This document shows, piece by piece, positions 26,886 to 39,332 of a stretch of DNA of 64,000 nucleotides. Each line of letters opens with the position of its first letter. Positions within the stretch are counted from its first letter, which is position 1. Source of the DNA: Symmachiella macrocystis (GTDB lineage Bacteria > Planctomycetota > Planctomycetia > Planctomycetales > Planctomycetaceae); contig NZ_SJPP01000002.1 of assembly GCF_007860075.1 (NCBI RefSeq), positions 1,302,001 to 1,366,000 of the forward strand, read 5' to 3'. The translations under genes were made by a program, and so were the position numbers. Below the pieces are notes generated by a model, which made no database searches, was not told the origin of the DNA, and was given only the letters and a program-made list of their open reading frames with translations.

Positions 26886-28307
26886 CTACCGGGTCAATTC
26901 CCGCGGCGTAGGATGAGGCTCATGCCCCGCTGCGCGTTGGTTTTTTCCCGGATGCCCCTCATCACCAAGGTCTTTGCGCGCGGCCTCCGCAAATCTTTGC
27001 AGTTTCTTAACAATGCCGGGGTGCTTATCAGCGAGATCCGTGGTTTCACCAAGGTCGGCAACGACATCGTATAGGGCAAACGTGCGCGGTTGCTTTTTAC
27101 CACGGGGCTTGGGCAGCGCCAGATGCAGCTTCCACTTCCCGCTACGAACTGCTTGAAGTTGCCCTCGTTGATAGTAGTAGAACGCCTCGTGCGGAGATTT
27201 CGCGTCGTCGTCGCCAACCAATATGGGTGTGATGTCTTTGCCGTCGATGATGCGATTTTCTGGAGCGAAACTTCCGGAGAGTTTCGCAAATGTCGGCAGT
27301 AGGTCCATGGTCGTGCAAAGTTCATCGCTGACTGCCCCAGCAGGTACCGTACCCGGTTGGCGGACAAGACACGGAACGCGCATGCCCCCTTCCTGGGTCG
27401 TGTACCCCCACCCTCCCAACGGTTGATTGCTGCCTTGCGGCGGATTGCGTCGTGGCGCGCCGTTGTCGGAAGTCCAGATGACCATGGTCCGCTCATCGAG
27501 ACCAAGTTCTTTGAGCGTTTCGAGGATTTCACCGGTCGACCAATCGATCTCTTCCACTGAATCACCATAGGCACCATTCGCCGATTTCCCAGAAAAGGCT
27601 TCGCTAGCAAATGGTTCCCGCGTGCTCCCCGGCATGGCGTGCGGCAAGTAGAGAAAGAAAGGACGGTCTCGGTTTTGTTCAATAAACTCTACTGCCGCTT
27701 CGGTATACCGTTTGGTGAGCGTATTGCGATCGACAGGAGCTTCGATCACTTTCTCCCCCTCCATCAACGGCAATGGCGGCCAGGGTTGGCCGGGACGCTG
27801 CGTCATGTCATCGCTATAGGGAATGCCAAAGTAGCGATCAAAGCCTTGCCGCGTGGGCAAAAACTGCGGCTGATCCCCCAAATGCCATTTGCCGATACAA
27901 GCCGTAGCATAGCCTTGTTGTTTAAGGACTTCGGCAATGGTGATTTCATCGGGATGCAGTCCGCGCTGACCGACAGGCCGCAAGACGATTCCGCCTTTTG
28001 CACTTTCGTGAAGATTGACGCGCCGCGGATAACAACCGGTCATTAGACTCGCGCGTGATGGGGTACAGACTCCGCTCGATACATAGAAACTGGTGAGCTT
28101 CAAACCCTCGGCCGCCATGCGATCGATATTGGGAGTGCGATGCTGGGTTGAGCCGAAACAACCGATGTCGCCATAACCCAAATTGTCGCAATAGATGACG
28201 ATGAAATTCGGTTTGTCCGCCGCATGAGTTACTGCGGAATTGCCAGCGAAAAACAACAGGACTGCAAACAGAGCCGCCGTCCCTCGAATTAGATAGGCCT
28301 GAGACAT
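26886..28307 (-). CDS. Secreted sulfatase
   Basis: A 473-residue exported sulfatase. A signal peptide ends at about residue 30 (SAVTHAAD). The active-site motif is CTPSRASL, with Cys81 as the residue converted to formylglycine. Metal-binding residues appear in IYCDNLGYGD and TSDNGAPR. The family's C-terminal ELYDLxxDxxET-like motif appears as FALYDVVADLGETTDLA. It would remove sulfate esters, probably from marine or plant polysaccharides; the specificity is not readable. An anaerobic or FGE-type maturase must be encoded elsewhere. It stands alone downstream of uvrA with 62 bases between. Confidence 0.93.
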   Translation of the reverse strand: MSQAYLIRGTAALFAVLLFFAGNSAVTHAADKPNFIVIYCDNLGYGDIGCFGSTQHRTPNIDRMAAEGLKLTSFYVSSGVCTPSRASLMTGCYPRRVNLHESAKGGIVLRPVGQRGLHPDEITIAEVLKQQGYATACIGKWHLGDQPQFLPTRQGFDRYFGIPYSDDMTQRPGQPWPPLPLMEGEKVIEAPVDRNTLTKRYTEAAVEFIEQNRDRPFFLYLPHAMPGSTREPFASEAFSGKSANGAYGDSVEEIDWSTGEILETLKELGLDERTMVIWTSDNGAPRRNPPQGSNQPLGGWGYTTQEGGMRVPCLVRQPGTVPAGAVSDELCTTMDLLPTFAKLSGSFAPENRIIDGKDITPILVGDDDAKSPHEAFYYYQRGQLQAVRSGKWKLHLALPKPRGKKQPRTFALYDVVADLGETTDLADKHPGIVKKLQRFAEAARKDLGDEGHPGKNQRAAGHEPHPTPRELTR

Positions 28308-28369
28308 TGGTCATGGTTCCCATTGCTGGTCGCTGTGAACGACGGCGGAGCCGACAGTTGGGTGCGAGG

Positions 28370-31300
28370 TTATGGTTTTATGTGTGCGGCGATTTCGCTG
28401 AGCAATTCTTTTAAGGCCGGCTTGGCGACCTGGGCGGCGCTGTCGAAGCGAATTTTGATCAGTTCTTGTCCGTTGGAGTGCAGGCCGATTTCGCGTTCGC
28501 GGCCGAGGCCGGCAATCTTGCCTAGGGCAAACTGCCCACGCCCAACGAACAAAGACAGGTCGATCCCGCCGCGTCGTTTGGTGTGCACCGAGGCGCGGAC
28601 CGTTTTGCTGCCTGCCGGCTTGAAATAGACGACTTGCTTATTCCCCCAATCAACCTCGGCGCGAGGCAGTGAGCATTCGAGCAAAGTTGTCAACTCGTCC
28701 AGGACGTCGGCAGCCCACTTCACCCGTTTTCCACTAGGAAACCCTTTACGGGAAAGATGCCATTTCTTTCCGAGCACTTTCCAAGGGGTGAGGTCATTGA
28801 TGTTGGTTTGCTTAGCGGTGACTTTCTCGCCGTAGGCTGTTGCCGCTGTATCGAGGAATTCACGAAACTCCGGTGTGACGACTTCGCGCAACCAATGAAT
28901 GGAGATTTTGACTTCTTGCCAAGGGCCTTTGAGATTTTTGACTCGCACTCGCTCCGATCGGCCGTAGACCGGTAACTCGTCGAGGTCATCGAGCGATTCC
29001 AGCGCTAACTGTTCTCGCAATTCGTCTCGCGAGAAGGTGTTTTTGGGCACACGAAACGTCAGCGACAGTAGCCATTCATCCCCAGTCAGTGCATGGAAAA
29101 ACCAACCATGCCCGTTTTGTGGCCCGGCAATTTCCACGGTGCTTCGCGAATTCCAATTGACCGGTTTCATTCCCGGGCGGCCTTCGAGTTGATCGACGAT
29201 GTACTCCAACGCGGCGCCGTCCCAACGGCACGCTGCTCCGGAGTGACTGATGCGGTCCCGCGTATGCCAACCGCGGCCATCCTTTTTCCACGGCATTTGG
29301 GCGTTGCGGCCAATTTGGGCAATATCAAGATCCCCGGCCCGTTTTTTCGCCGCCTCACGGGCATTGAAGACTTCGCGTTCACTCCGCTTGCCGGCGGCCA
29401 AAATCGGCGATAATAGCTCACCGGTAAAAGAGGGCGGCCGGTTCGAACGTTTTTTGGCCATCGCATACTTCACCACCGTCTCGGGAGTCCCCTCGGTGAC
29501 GATCTGTCCCCCTTCACCCCCTGCTTCGGGGCCCATATCGACGATCCAGTCAGCCGTTTTGATCACGTCGAGATTGTGTTCGATGATCACCACCGTATTG
29601 CCCGCCTCGACTAGACTGTCCAACACGCGGAGCAATTTGCGGATATCGTCGAAGTGCAGACCGGTTGTCGGCTCGTCCAGAATGTAGAGCGTCTTGCCGG
29701 TTTGCGGACGCGCCAACTCCGCCGCCAACTTCACCCGCTGTGCTTCGCCTCCTGATAGCGTCGGCGCAGATTGGCCAAGCGTCAAGTAGTCCAATCCAAT
29801 GGCGGACAGCGTGGCCAGATAGCGGCGAATCTTGGGGATGTTTTCGAACAACTCCGCTGCTTCTCCAATGGGCATTTCCAGCACATCGGCGATCGACTTG
29901 CCACGGTATTTGACGGCCAGCGTCTCTTCGTTGAAGCGTCGTCCGTTACAATCATCACAGCGGACCCAGACGTCGGGCAAAAAATGCATTTCGATGCACA
30001 GTTCGCCGTTCCCCTCACACGCATCACAACGGCCGCCCGGTTTATTAAAACTGAAGCGTCCCGGCCGGTACCCGCGCACCTTGGCATCGGGCAAACGACA
30101 GTACAGTTCACGGATGTGATCAAACACACCGGTATACGTTGCAGGGTTCGACTTGGGCGTGCTGCCCAGTGGTTGTTGATCGACGGTGATCACCTTATTG
30201 ATTTGATCAATGCCAACAATCTTGTCATGCGCGCCGGGAATTCCCCCGCCATGATGCAGACGCCGTGACAGAGCCACGGCCAACGTGTCTTCGATCAATG
30301 AACTTTTACCCGAGCCTGAGACACCGGTGACGCAAGTCAGTGTCCCCAGCGGAATCCGCAGATCGACGTCGCGAAGATTGTGATGCCGCGCGCCACGAAT
30401 TTCTAACCAACCACCGCCCGGTGGCACGGTCTCACCATTTTGCATACGTCGCGTGGTGGGAATCGGGATTTCTTCGCGGCCCGAGAGGTATTGACCGGTG
30501 AGCGAGGATTTTTTCGCGGCGAGTTGTTTGGGAGTCCCCTGCCCCACGACCGTTCCACCGAGCCGCCCGGCGCCCGGTCCAAAGTCGTACAACCGGTCGG
30601 CGGCGGTGATCACTTCGCGGTCGTGCTCGACGAGAATCAACGTGTTGTTCAATTCCCGCAGTTTTTTCAGCGCCGCCAATAACCGTCCATTGTCGCGAGC
30701 ATGCAGACCGATGGTCGGCTCATCCAGCACATACAACACACCTGTCAAGGCGCGTCCCACCTGTCCGGCGAGTCGAATCCGCTGCGTTTCCCCGCCCGAC
30801 AGCGTCGGCATGGGGCGATCCAACGAGAGATAGTGCAGCCCCACGTCGACCAAAAACGATAACCGGCCCTGCACTTCATTGACCAAATCGCCGGCGATAC
30901 GTTTTTCCGCTCGGTTGAGTTTCCAGTTTTTGAATAAATCCAGACTGTCCCGTAGCGGCATGGCGCAGACTTGTTGCAATGTTTTATCGAGCAACCGCAC
31001 CGCCGCCGCATCGGGTCTGAGTCGGCTGCCGTGACAAATCGAACAATGCGTTTCACCGATCATGTCGCGCAAACGCTGCCGGTAGACGAACGAGACCCGC
31101 GTCGATTCCTCGACTGCTGGATAAAGCCCTTTATATTGGATTTTAACGCCCGATTTGTCATCCAGCGCGATCCAGCGTTCGCCACTGCCATAGAGGACCA
31201 ACCGTTGGTGCTGCGGCGCGAGTTCCTGAAACGGCACATCCAACGGCAAACCGAATTCGCGTCCCAGAGCCGCGAGAATCTTTTGGAACTGTTTGTTGGT

Positions 31301-34300
31301 TTTGACCTCAGGCCAAACGGCGATAGCGCCGTCGTTGATGCTCCGTTTGGGATCGGCAATCAACGCAGCGAGATTGGTCCCTTGTTGCGTCCCCAGTCCC
31401 TCACAGGCGTCGCACCAGCCTAACGAACTATTGAAAGAAAAACTGTGCGGCGTGAGTTGTTCGAAACTGGTGCCGCAACTTTCGCAGGCGGAATGTAGAT
31501 TGAAGCGATCAACGCGCCACTGTGGTTCAGGGCGGTCCTCGTCGCACACCGCGACCAACAACGAACCGCGCCCCAATTCCAATCCTGACTCAACCGAATC
31601 AGCGATGCGTGAACGGGTACGGCGATTGACGGTCAAACGATCGACAACGATTTCAACCTGCAATTTGCGGCGGCGGTCCCACTCGGGCATGTCGTCCAAG
31701 CGATAGGTTGTGCCGTCGACGCGTACGCGGAGAAAACCTTGACTTTGTAGTCGGTCCCACAGTTTCTCAAACGATTCCCCAACACGGACCTCTCGCGGCG
31801 CGAGCACCAAGATCTTGGCACCCGGTTCATGGGCGAGAATTTTCTCGATGACCTCGTCGGTGGTTTGTCCGGCGACCGGAATTTCGCAGTCGGGGCAATA
31901 GGGCTGTCCGAGCCGCGCATACAAAATCCGCAGGTAGTCATAGATTTCGGTCACCGTACCGACCGTGGAACGGGGGGTATGCCCGGTCGAGCGTTGTTCG
32001 ATGGCAATCGCCGGCGGCAATCCGCTGAGGTGTTCGATTTTGGGTTTGGGCATCTGCCCCAAAAACTGCCGTGCATAGGCGGAGAGTGATTCGACGTACC
32101 GTCGTTGTCCTTCGGCATATAACGTGTCCATCGCCAACGATGTTTTCCCGCTGCCACTGGGACCGCAAAAGACGCTCATGCGATTGCGAGGGACTTTCAG
32201 ATCCACGGACCGCAGGTTGTGTTGCGCCGCTCCGCTGACAATGATCTCACGGTGTTGTTTTTTACGAGCAGCCAGAGAACCGTTGCGGCCCGCTTTTTTG
32301 GTCCGTTTACGTTTCGGCTTGGGATTCAAAACTTCGTCGAGTGCTTTGCCGGTGTAGGATTTTTTGCAGGCGGCGATCGTTTCGGGTGTCCCCTCGGCTA
32401 CGATGGTTCCGCCCCCCTCCCCTCCTTCCGGTCCCAGGTCAATCACCCAGTCGGCTGTCTTGATGACGTCGAGATTGTGTTCGACGACCAGCACGGTATT
32501 GCCCGCTTCGACGAACCCGTGCAGGACCTCCAACAATTTTTCGACATCGGCGAAGTGCAGCCCGGTCGTTGGTTCATCAAGAAGGTAGATCGTACGGCCC
32601 GTTGAACGTTTGCCCAATTCGCGGGCCAATTTGATGCGTTGTGCCTCGCCACCGGAAAGCGTGGGCGATGGTTGTCCCAGCTTCAGATAGTCGAGTCCAA
32701 CATCGTGCAGCGTTTGTAACAGGGTGACGATCTTGGGAACATTTTGGAAATGCTCCAGCGCCTGTTGGACATCCATGTCGAGCACTTCGGCGATGTTGGC
32801 TCCCTTAAAACGAACCTCCAACGTTTCGTGGTTAAATCGGCGGCCTTCGCAGACCGGGCAGGTCACCCAGACGTCGGCCAGAAAATCCATTTCCAGTTTG
32901 TTCGATCCATACCCTTCACATGCTTCGCATCGCCCAGCGGCGACGTTAAAGCTGAAACGTCCCGGTTTGTAGCCGCGGACTTTGGATTCGGGGAGTTTAG
33001 TATACAGGTCGCGGATATGGTCGAGTAATTTGACGTAGGTTGCCGGATTGCTGCGCGGGGTGCGGCCGATGGGGGACTGGTCGATGTCGATCGCTTTGTC
33101 GAGATGTTGCAGCCCATTGATCCGCGCATGCCGCCCCGGTTTGCCGTTTCCCTTATTGACTTGCTTATTGAGCGTCTGCCAGAGGATGTCGTTGACGAGC
33201 GAACTCTTCCCCGAACCACTCACGCCGGTAACGCAAACGAATGCTCCCAGCGGGAACGACACGTCGACTTTTTTCAAGTTGTTGTGCTGAGCGGCGACGA
33301 TTTTTAGTTTCGCGCGGCCCGGCTTGCGGCGCTGCTGCGGAATTTCAATCCGACGTTTGCCGGAGATGTATTGTCCCGTCAAGCTGCGCGAGGCCTTTTG
33401 AATCTGCGACAGCGTACCTTCCGCTACGATTTCGCCACCGCGCACGCCCGGCCCGGGACCGAAATCGACAATGTGGTCGGCAGCGCGCATTGTCTCTTCA
33501 TCATGCTCGACGACCACGACCGTATTGCCCTGATCGCGCAGATGCAACAGGCTATTCAACAGTTGCGTATTATCACGCGGATGCAGGCCGATTGACGGTT
33601 CGTCGAGAATATACAGCACGCCGACCAACCCGCTGCCGATTTGTCCGGCCAGGCGAATTCGTTGGCTTTCCCCACCTGAAAGAGTCGGCGCCGTCCGCTC
33701 CAGCGTGAGATAATCCAATCCGCATTGCAACAAAAACCCCAATCGCCCGCGGATCTCTTTGAGAATTTCCGTGGCAATGAACTGCCGTGCGTCGTCGAGG
33801 TCGAGTTGTTCGAAAAAATCCCCCGCTGCCGCAATGCTCAACGCACAGACATCGGATAGCGATAATTTGAGTGGCAATTTTCGTTTGCGATACGCGGACG
33901 ATGCGGAGGAGATTCTCACGCTCCGCGATTGTTGATTGAGCCGCGCTCCTCGACAGGTGGGGCAACGGACGATTTCCATATACTTTTCAAGTTGCCGCCG
34001 CCGCATTGGGTTTTTGGCCTTGCGATAACTCTCCAGCAATTCAGGGATAAACCCCTCCCACACCCCGCCATGTTTCCACGTCCCACCCGATTGCCGCCAA
34101 GCAAACGTAATGTGGCGATCACCGGTGCCGTAGAGGAGTTGCTTCTGGATCGTTGCCGGGATATCACGCCAAGGCGTCTTGAGCAACGAGTCTGCAGGCA
34201 AGCCGTGTTCTTTCTCCAAGAAGGCAGCCGCTCCTCGATAAATATGCCGCTTCCACCGGCCGATCTTCCCCAACGTCCCCACCAGTTCAATCGCCCCTTT

Positions 34301-35245
34301 GGCGACGGAACGTTTGTCGTTGCGAATCAATTTCTCGTGGTTAAAATCATGTTTCATCCCCAAGCCGTTGCAGTCCAGACACATCCCCAGCGGGCTGTTG
34401 AAACTGAAGAGTTGTGGCGAAGGAGGTTCGTAACTGATTCCGCATTTTGTACAGGCGTAGTGCGAACTGTACAGCCGTTCGTCGGCGGCCTGTGGCGCGT
34501 TCTTTCGCGCTCGCCTTGCCGATGTCGACTCGGGAGCAGCAATCAGACTGCCGCCGGATAGCTTCAGCGCATTTTCCACGGCTTCGGCCAGTCGGCTGCG
34601 TTGTTTGGCACCGATGACCAAGCGGTCGATCACGACTTCGATCGTGTGTCGCATTTGGCGGTCGAGTTGCAGATCGTCGGTCAGGTTGACGACGTTGCCG
34701 TTCACCCGCGCGCGGAGATAGCCTTGTTTGAGCAAATCCTCAAACAGGTCGCGGTACTCCCCCTTTTGCCGATTGATCAACGGAGCCAAAATCTGCAACC
34801 GCGTCCCCTCGGGAAGTCGTGCGATGTTCTCGGCAATTTGTTCGGGCGTTTGTGCGGTGATCGGGCGATCGCATTTATGACAGTATCCCTGCCCCACCCG
34901 CGCGAACAGGACACGCAGGTAATCATAGATTTCGGTGATCGTGCCGACCGTACTGCGGGGATTGCGGCCAGTTGATTTTTGTTGGATGGAAATCGATGGA
35001 GAAAGCCCGGAAATTGCGTCGACGTCCGGCTTGGGCAATTGGCCCAGGAACTGACGCGCGTAGCTGGAAAGCGATTCGACGTACCGCCGCTGCCCTTCGG
35101 CATAGAGCGTATCGAATGCCAGGGAACTCTTGCCCGACCCGCTGACGCCGGTCATTACGACAAGTTGATTGCGGGGAATCGTAAGATTCACGTCGCGAAG
35201 ATTATGCTCTCGCGCGCCGCGAACGACGATCTTAGTTTCGGACAT
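28370..35245 (-). CDS. uvrA: Double-length UvrA (two full excinuclease A units plus C-terminal domain)
   Basis: A 2291-residue protein, about 2.4 times the usual 940. Residues 1 to about 990 and about 998 to 1955 are each a complete UvrA. There are four Walker A motifs (GVSGSGKSS twice, [18 protein letters not shown]), four LSGGE(S/A/T)QR signatures, and paired zinc modules such as CEACEGYGS...CPVCEGRR and CDACEGNGE...CDDCNGRR. The last 330 residues form an extra domain I do not recognise ([42 protein letters not shown]). UvrA finds bulky DNA lesions and loads UvrB; normally it dimerises, so this chain may act as a built-in dimer. Tandem UvrA is known from chlamydiae and some planctomycetes. 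Confidence 0.95.
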   Translation of the reverse strand: MSETKIVVRGAREHNLRDVNLTIPRNQLVVMTGVSGSGKSSLAFDTLYAEGQRRYVESLSSYARQFLGQLPKPDVDAISGLSPSISIQQKSTGRNPRSTVGTITEIYDYLRVLFARVGQGYCHKCDRPITAQTPEQIAENIARLPEGTRLQILAPLINRQKGEYRDLFEDLLKQGYLRARVNGNVVNLTDDLQLDRQMRHTIEVVIDRLVIGAKQRSRLAEAVENALKLSGGSLIAAPESTSARRARKNAPQAADERLYSSHYACTKCGISYEPPSPQLFSFNSPLGMCLDCNGLGMKHDFNHEKLIRNDKRSVAKGAIELVGTLGKIGRWKRHIYRGAAAFLEKEHGLPADSLLKTPWRDIPATIQKQLLYGTGDRHITFAWRQSGGTWKHGGVWEGFIPELLESYRKAKNPMRRRQLEKYMEIVRCPTCRGARLNQQSRSVRISSASSAYRKRKLPLKLSLSDVCALSIAAAGDFFEQLDLDDARQFIATEILKEIRGRLGFLLQCGLDYLTLERTAPTLSGGESQRIRLAGQIGSGLVGVLYILDEPSIGLHPRDNTQLLNSLLHLRDQGNTVVVVEHDEETMRAADHIVDFGPGPGVRGGEIVAEGTLSQIQKASRSLTGQYISGKRRIEIPQQRRKPGRAKLKIVAAQHNNLKKVDVSFPLGAFVCVTGVSGSGKSSLVNDILWQTLNKQVNKGNGKPGRHARINGLQHLDKAIDIDQSPIGRTPRSNPATYVKLLDHIRDLYTKLPESKVRGYKPGRFSFNVAAGRCEACEGYGSNKLEMDFLADVWVTCPVCEGRRFNHETLEVRFKGANIAEVLDMDVQQALEHFQNVPKIVTLLQTLHDVGLDYLKLGQPSPTLSGGEAQRIKLARELGKRSTGRTIYLLDEPTTGLHFADVEKLLEVLHGFVEAGNTVLVVEHNLDVIKTADWVIDLGPEGGEGGGTIVAEGTPETIAACKKSYTGKALDEVLNPKPKRKRTKKAGRNGSLAARKKQHREIIVSGAAQHNLRSVDLKVPRNRMSVFCGPSGSGKTSLAMDTLYAEGQRRYVESLSAYARQFLGQMPKPKIEHLSGLPPAIAIEQRSTGHTPRSTVGTVTEIYDYLRILYARLGQPYCPDCEIPVAGQTTDEVIEKILAHEPGAKILVLAPREVRVGESFEKLWDRLQSQGFLRVRVDGTTYRLDDMPEWDRRRKLQVEIVVDRLTVNRRTRSRIADSVESGLELGRGSLLVAVCDEDRPEPQWRVDRFNLHSACESCGTSFEQLTPHSFSFNSSLGWCDACEGLGTQQGTNLAALIADPKRSINDGAIAVWPEVKTNKQFQKILAALGREFGLPLDVPFQELAPQHQRLVLYGSGERWIALDDKSGVKIQYKGLYPAVEESTRVSFVYRQRLRDMIGETHCSICHGSRLRPDAAAVRLLDKTLQQVCAMPLRDSLDLFKNWKLNRAEKRIAGDLVNEVQGRLSFLVDVGLHYLSLDRPMPTLSGGETQRIRLAGQVGRALTGVLYVLDEPTIGLHARDNGRLLAALKKLRELNNTLILVEHDREVITAADRLYDFGPGAGRLGGTVVGQGTPKQLAAKKSSLTGQYLSGREEIPIPTTRRMQNGETVPPGGGWLEIRGARHHNLRDVDLRIPLGTLTCVTGVSGSGKSSLIEDTLAVALSRRLHHGGGIPGAHDKIVGIDQINKVITVDQQPLGSTPKSNPATYTGVFDHIRELYCRLPDAKVRGYRPGRFSFNKPGGRCDACEGNGELCIEMHFLPDVWVRCDDCNGRRFNEETLAVKYRGKSIADVLEMPIGEAAELFENIPKIRRYLATLSAIGLDYLTLGQSAPTLSGGEAQRVKLAAELARPQTGKTLYILDEPTTGLHFDDIRKLLRVLDSLVEAGNTVVIIEHNLDVIKTADWIVDMGPEAGGEGGQIVTEGTPETVVKYAMAKKRSNRPPSFTGELLSPILAAGKRSEREVFNAREAAKKRAGDLDIAQIGRNAQMPWKKDGRGWHTRDRISHSGAACRWDGAALEYIVDQLEGRPGMKPVNWNSRSTVEIAGPQNGHGWFFHALTGDEWLLSLTFRVPKNTFSRDELREQLALESLDDLDELPVYGRSERVRVKNLKGPWQEVKISIHWLREVVTPEFREFLDTAATAYGEKVTAKQTNINDLTPWKVLGKKWHLSRKGFPSGKRVKWAADVLDELTTLLECSLPRAEVDWGNKQVVYFKPAGSKTVRASVHTKRRGGIDLSLFVGRGQFALGKIAGLGREREIGLHSNGQELIKIRFDSAAQVAKPALKELLSEIAAHIKP

Positions 35246-35373
35246 CGAGGAATTGCGGGGGTATTATTTTCAGGGGTGGGATAAACGCGATGGGATCGCT
35301 CAACAACACTCCCATTATATAGAGGGCGTGTCGACGGCAACAACCGTCGCAAATCTCCGCCCCACCCAGCTAA

Positions 35374-36345
35374 TTACGATACCCGCGTCGCCTGCACATT
35401 CACTCCGCTGCCAATCAGCAGATTTCGTTCATACGTCCAGCGGTAGAACCGGCCCGTTTTTTCCGGCGGCAGGACGCGCAGTTGCTCAAAACCGGCGTCG
35501 CGAAACCAACCGCTCAACTCGTCGACCGTGTGGTGATATTGGTACTGCGGGGCGTACCAATCAAACGTGTCGCAAACGCGGTTTTCCCAGTTGGGGTGAT
35601 TGCTGAAGTTGGCGATCTTATTCAGCGTCTTGCCGATCACCGGCAGGCCACCCAACCAAGCGCCGCGGCGGCACCAGGGCTCGAGCTTTTCCGCGGGCAT
35701 CGTGGTCGTGCGTCGGCGAAGGGAATCGTTGATCCATTCTTGCCACCACTGATTGCGGCGATACAACCAGACGGCCATTTTGCCGCCCGGTTTAACGAAT
35801 TTTGCGACCGAATCAAACACCGCCCGCGTATCGGCATCGTGGTGCATGACACCGATGGAGAACACAAAATCGAACGATGCTGGCTCAAGCGGTAGTTTCT
35901 TGAGATCCGCCTGTACGAAATTGACATCGGGAAGGTGCCCACACAATTGGGCCGCCTTTTCGACAGCCGTGCTATGATCGGCGCCGATGACTTTTGCTCC
36001 AGCTTCGCCAGCGATTTTACTATACCGACCGCCACCACAACCGGCATCCAAGACGCGTAGCCCAGTTAAGTCCGCCAGCGGCATGCCGGTTTTCGCTTGA
36101 AACGTGGCGCGGTCTTCATCGTCATGGGCGACTTCGTACTTATTCCACTGCAGCCCAAAACTAGCGAGATGCTCCGAGGCGACGAAACGCGGAATGCCAT
36201 CGAGGATGGGATACGCATCGCCGGATGACTCATCGACGAGCTGGGATTGCTCAGCATCTGGCCGTAGCTGCCCGCCAGACTCTGGACCGCGCAGTTGTTC
36301 ATAAAAAGTCGAGTTCACGTTTTGCGATATTCCCGCACGGTTCAA
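35374..36345 (-). CDS. Class I SAM-dependent methyltransferase with Trm112-like N-terminus
   Basis: A 323-residue protein. The N-terminus (GDAYPILDGIPRFV) resembles the Trm112-like segment that precedes many Methyltransf_11 enzymes. Motif I is VLDAGCGGGRYS, followed by GADHS and an FDFVFSIGVMHH motif. The frame opens with a TTG that overlaps the TGA of the upstream MBL-fold gene (TTGA, 36342-36345); a GTG at 36318 is another possible start. Target unknown; such proteins often modify quinones, lipids or small metabolites. Confidence 0.85.
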   Translation of the reverse strand: MNRAGISQNVNSTFYEQLRGPESGGQLRPDAEQSQLVDESSGDAYPILDGIPRFVASEHLASFGLQWNKYEVAHDDEDRATFQAKTGMPLADLTGLRVLDAGCGGGRYSKIAGEAGAKVIGADHSTAVEKAAQLCGHLPDVNFVQADLKKLPLEPASFDFVFSIGVMHHDADTRAVFDSVAKFVKPGGKMAVWLYRRNQWWQEWINDSLRRRTTTMPAEKLEPWCRRGAWLGGLPVIGKTLNKIANFSNHPNWENRVCDTFDWYAPQYQYHHTVDELSGWFRDAGFEQLRVLPPEKTGRFYRWTYERNLLIGSGVNVQATRVS

Positions 36346-37076
36346 AATTCGATTTCCAACAGGTCCTCGGCAACCGCCGACTCGGGAAAAATACCGCGTG
36401 CGATTTCCAAACCAACAGGATCGTTGCCATCGTTTTGCGGGTCAAAATGCGTGAGGTACAAACGACCGACCTCCGCATCCCGCGCCAACTGGGCCACAGC
36501 TGAGGTGTTACTATGTCCGGTGGTCTCACACCACTGTGACATGTCATCGGTGAAATTGCACTCGTGGATCAACACATCGACGCCGCGAATAAATTCGAGG
36601 TAATCAGGATCGACCGTCGTATCGGTCAAATAGGCCAATGACTGCTTGGGCCAATCAATCCGGTATCCTAACGAGCCGCCGGGGTGTTTGAGCGGCACGT
36701 GCGTTAAGGTCCCACCATCCGCCACGGCATACGATTGTTGAATTTCGCGGAAATCAAACTCGGGCAAAACGGGAAACAACGGCTTCGAAAACAGATGCGT
36801 TCGTACGGCATCCAAGTCCTGAGTACGCCCATGCACGCGGACCTGTTTGATTTGACCGCTCAATAGAGGAACGATGAAATAGGTCAATCCAATAATATGA
36901 TCGAGATGGGCGTGCGATAGAAAGACGTCGAGTTCGTCGGTCTTGAGGCGGCTGGGAACACGAAAGAAACTGGTCCCGGCATCAAACGCAATTCCGGTGT
37001 CGGGCAGCAACACGCAAGAGGTGTGCCGCTGCTCAGTGGGATGATATCCCCCCGTCCCCAAGAATTGTAGCTTCAT
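36342..37076 (-). CDS. MBL-fold hydrolase (ribonuclease Z-like)
   Basis: A 244-residue metallo-beta-lactamase-fold protein. The zinc motif HAHLDH (residues 55-60) is followed by ALYLTD-like LAYLTDT and a late His in LYLTHFDP. The N-terminus MKLQFLGTGGYHP is typical of the RNase Z/phosphodiesterase branch. An in-frame ATG at 37091 would add five residues, but GGAG eight bases before 37076 supports the shorter form. It could be a tRNA 3' processing enzyme or a cyclic-nucleotide phosphodiesterase; the long insert of true RNase Z is not obvious. Its stop overlaps the start of the methyltransferase. Confidence 0.85.
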   Translation of the reverse strand: MKLQFLGTGGYHPTEQRHTSCVLLPDTGIAFDAGTSFFRVPSRLKTDELDVFLSHAHLDHIIGLTYFIVPLLSGQIKQVRVHGRTQDLDAVRTHLFSKPLFPVLPEFDFREIQQSYAVADGGTLTHVPLKHPGGSLGYRIDWPKQSLAYLTDTTVDPDYLEFIRGVDVLIHECNFTDDMSQWCETTGHSNTSAVAQLARDAEVGRLYLTHFDPQNDGNDPVGLEIARGIFPESAVAEDLLEIEF

Positions 37077-37111
37077 CTCACCGGCTCCCACTGCAGGGGT
37101 TCGCCAAATGC

Positions 37112-37133
37112 GTAGGGCAGGCTCCTGCCCTAC
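37112..37133. repeat. Short perfect palindrome
   Basis: GTAGGGCAGG, two bases, CCTGCCCTAC: a 10-bp perfect hairpin upstream of the MBL-fold gene. The wording is that of a dispersed palindromic repeat; a regulatory role is not shown. Confidence 0.6.
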
Positions 37134-37161
37134 AGTCTTGTCGCAATCTCTTAACGTCTTT

Positions 37162-37236
37162 GTAGGTCATGCTGTGCATGACGAATCGTGATAGATGGAC
37201 GTTTGCCCAAGCATCGTCATGCACAGCATGACCTAC
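37162..37236. repeat. Perfect 22-bp inverted repeat with nested palindromes
   Basis: Arms 37162-37183 and 37215-37236 are exact reverse complements (GTAGGTCATGC...). Each arm also holds its own 7-bp hairpin GTCATGC / GCATGAC with a 3-base loop, so the element can fold either as one long stem or as two small stems. It lies between the VOC gene and the MBL-fold gene on the minus strand. Confidence 0.8.
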
Positions 37237-37259
37237 GATTCTTATGTTACGGCTTCTCT

Positions 37260-37631
37260 TTATAATGGTTGGCTGCGGTAGACAACCTGTCCGCGATTTC
37301 CAGCTGGATCGGCGAAATAGCAGATGCGGACCGCTCCGTCGGCAAACTGAATTTCGTCTTCAAAGGGGACTCCCTTTTCCGTCAATTCCGCCACAGTCGC
37401 ATCAAAGTCGTCCACGATGAACGCGAAGTGAAAAACATCGCCGAAGTCGATCGGTTGAGCGCGGGGCGGACGGCCGATGATCTCGATCGACATCCCCGCT
37501 TCATCCGCCACAAAAAACACCGGCGGTTGCTGCTCATTACGGAATACGACTTTTAGACCGAACTTTTCACAGTACCAGTCGGCTAATTCGATCGTATTTT
37601 CGGCGTAGATAGCGAAATGTTCGATGCGCAT
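37260..37631 (-). CDS. VOC (glyoxalase-like) protein
   Basis: A 123-residue vicinal-oxygen-chelate protein starting MRIEHFAIYAENTIELADWY, with a middle strand VFFVADEAGMSIEII and the ending ICYFADPAGNRGQVVYR, the DPxGN hallmark. His5 and Glu in the metal positions are present. It lies 62 bases after gnd in the same direction, so it may be co-transcribed with the sugar genes upstream. Substrate unknown. Confidence 0.88.
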   Translation of the reverse strand: MRIEHFAIYAENTIELADWYCEKFGLKVVFRNEQQPPVFFVADEAGMSIEIIGRPPRAQPIDFGDVFHFAFIVDDFDATVAELTEKGVPFEDEIQFADGAVRICYFADPAGNRGQVVYRSQPL

Positions 37632-37663
37632 GGAGGGTTTGATCCGTTATTTGCCAATAAGAT

Positions 37664-37679
37664 CCCCGGCGAACCGGGG
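37664..37679 (-). terminator. GC-rich hairpin after gnd
   Basis: CCCCGG, a 4-base loop, CCGGGG: a perfect 6-bp GC stem 15 bases beyond the VOC start side and just downstream... of the gap between the VOC gene start (37631) and gnd stop (37694). On the minus strand it follows the gnd stop by 15 bases and is followed by ATCTTATT, a poor T-run, so at best it is a weak terminator. Confidence 0.4.
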
Positions 37680-37693
37680 GCTTTCGCGCGAAA

Positions 37694-39124
<1,431 letters not shown>

Positions 39125-39196
39125 TGTCTGACATACTTTCGCAAAAAGGTTTGTGAACAACTCACAAATTCAAAACATCAACGCAGTTGTTTTTAC

Positions 39197-39323
39197 TCAC
39201 CACGGAAAAAGAAAGAGGCCTTAGGCTGTGTTCCGTAGACTTTAGGTAAGCAATGTCTAGGAAAGTCCTACAGTCTACCGTCTAGAGCTTTTTTTCTCCG
39301 TGTCCTCAGTGTCTCCGTGGTGA
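39197..39323. repeat. Intergenic element bounded by inverted repeats
   Basis: TCACCACGGA (39197-39206) and TCCGTGGTGA (39314-39323) are perfect reverse complements 107 bases apart. The interior holds 'ttaggctgt/gtagactttagg' and 'cctacagtctac', the same words as the block at 8306-8455. The wording 'caccacggagacac' is a known type of dispersed intergenic repeat in environmental bacteria (general knowledge). Confidence 0.6.
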
Positions 39324-39332
39324 AAATCTATC

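Noticed and set aside
28370-35245. Possible frameshift fusion of two uvrA genes
   Set aside because: The frame is open through the junction with a normal linker (residues about 960-998), so it is a true fusion rather than an error.
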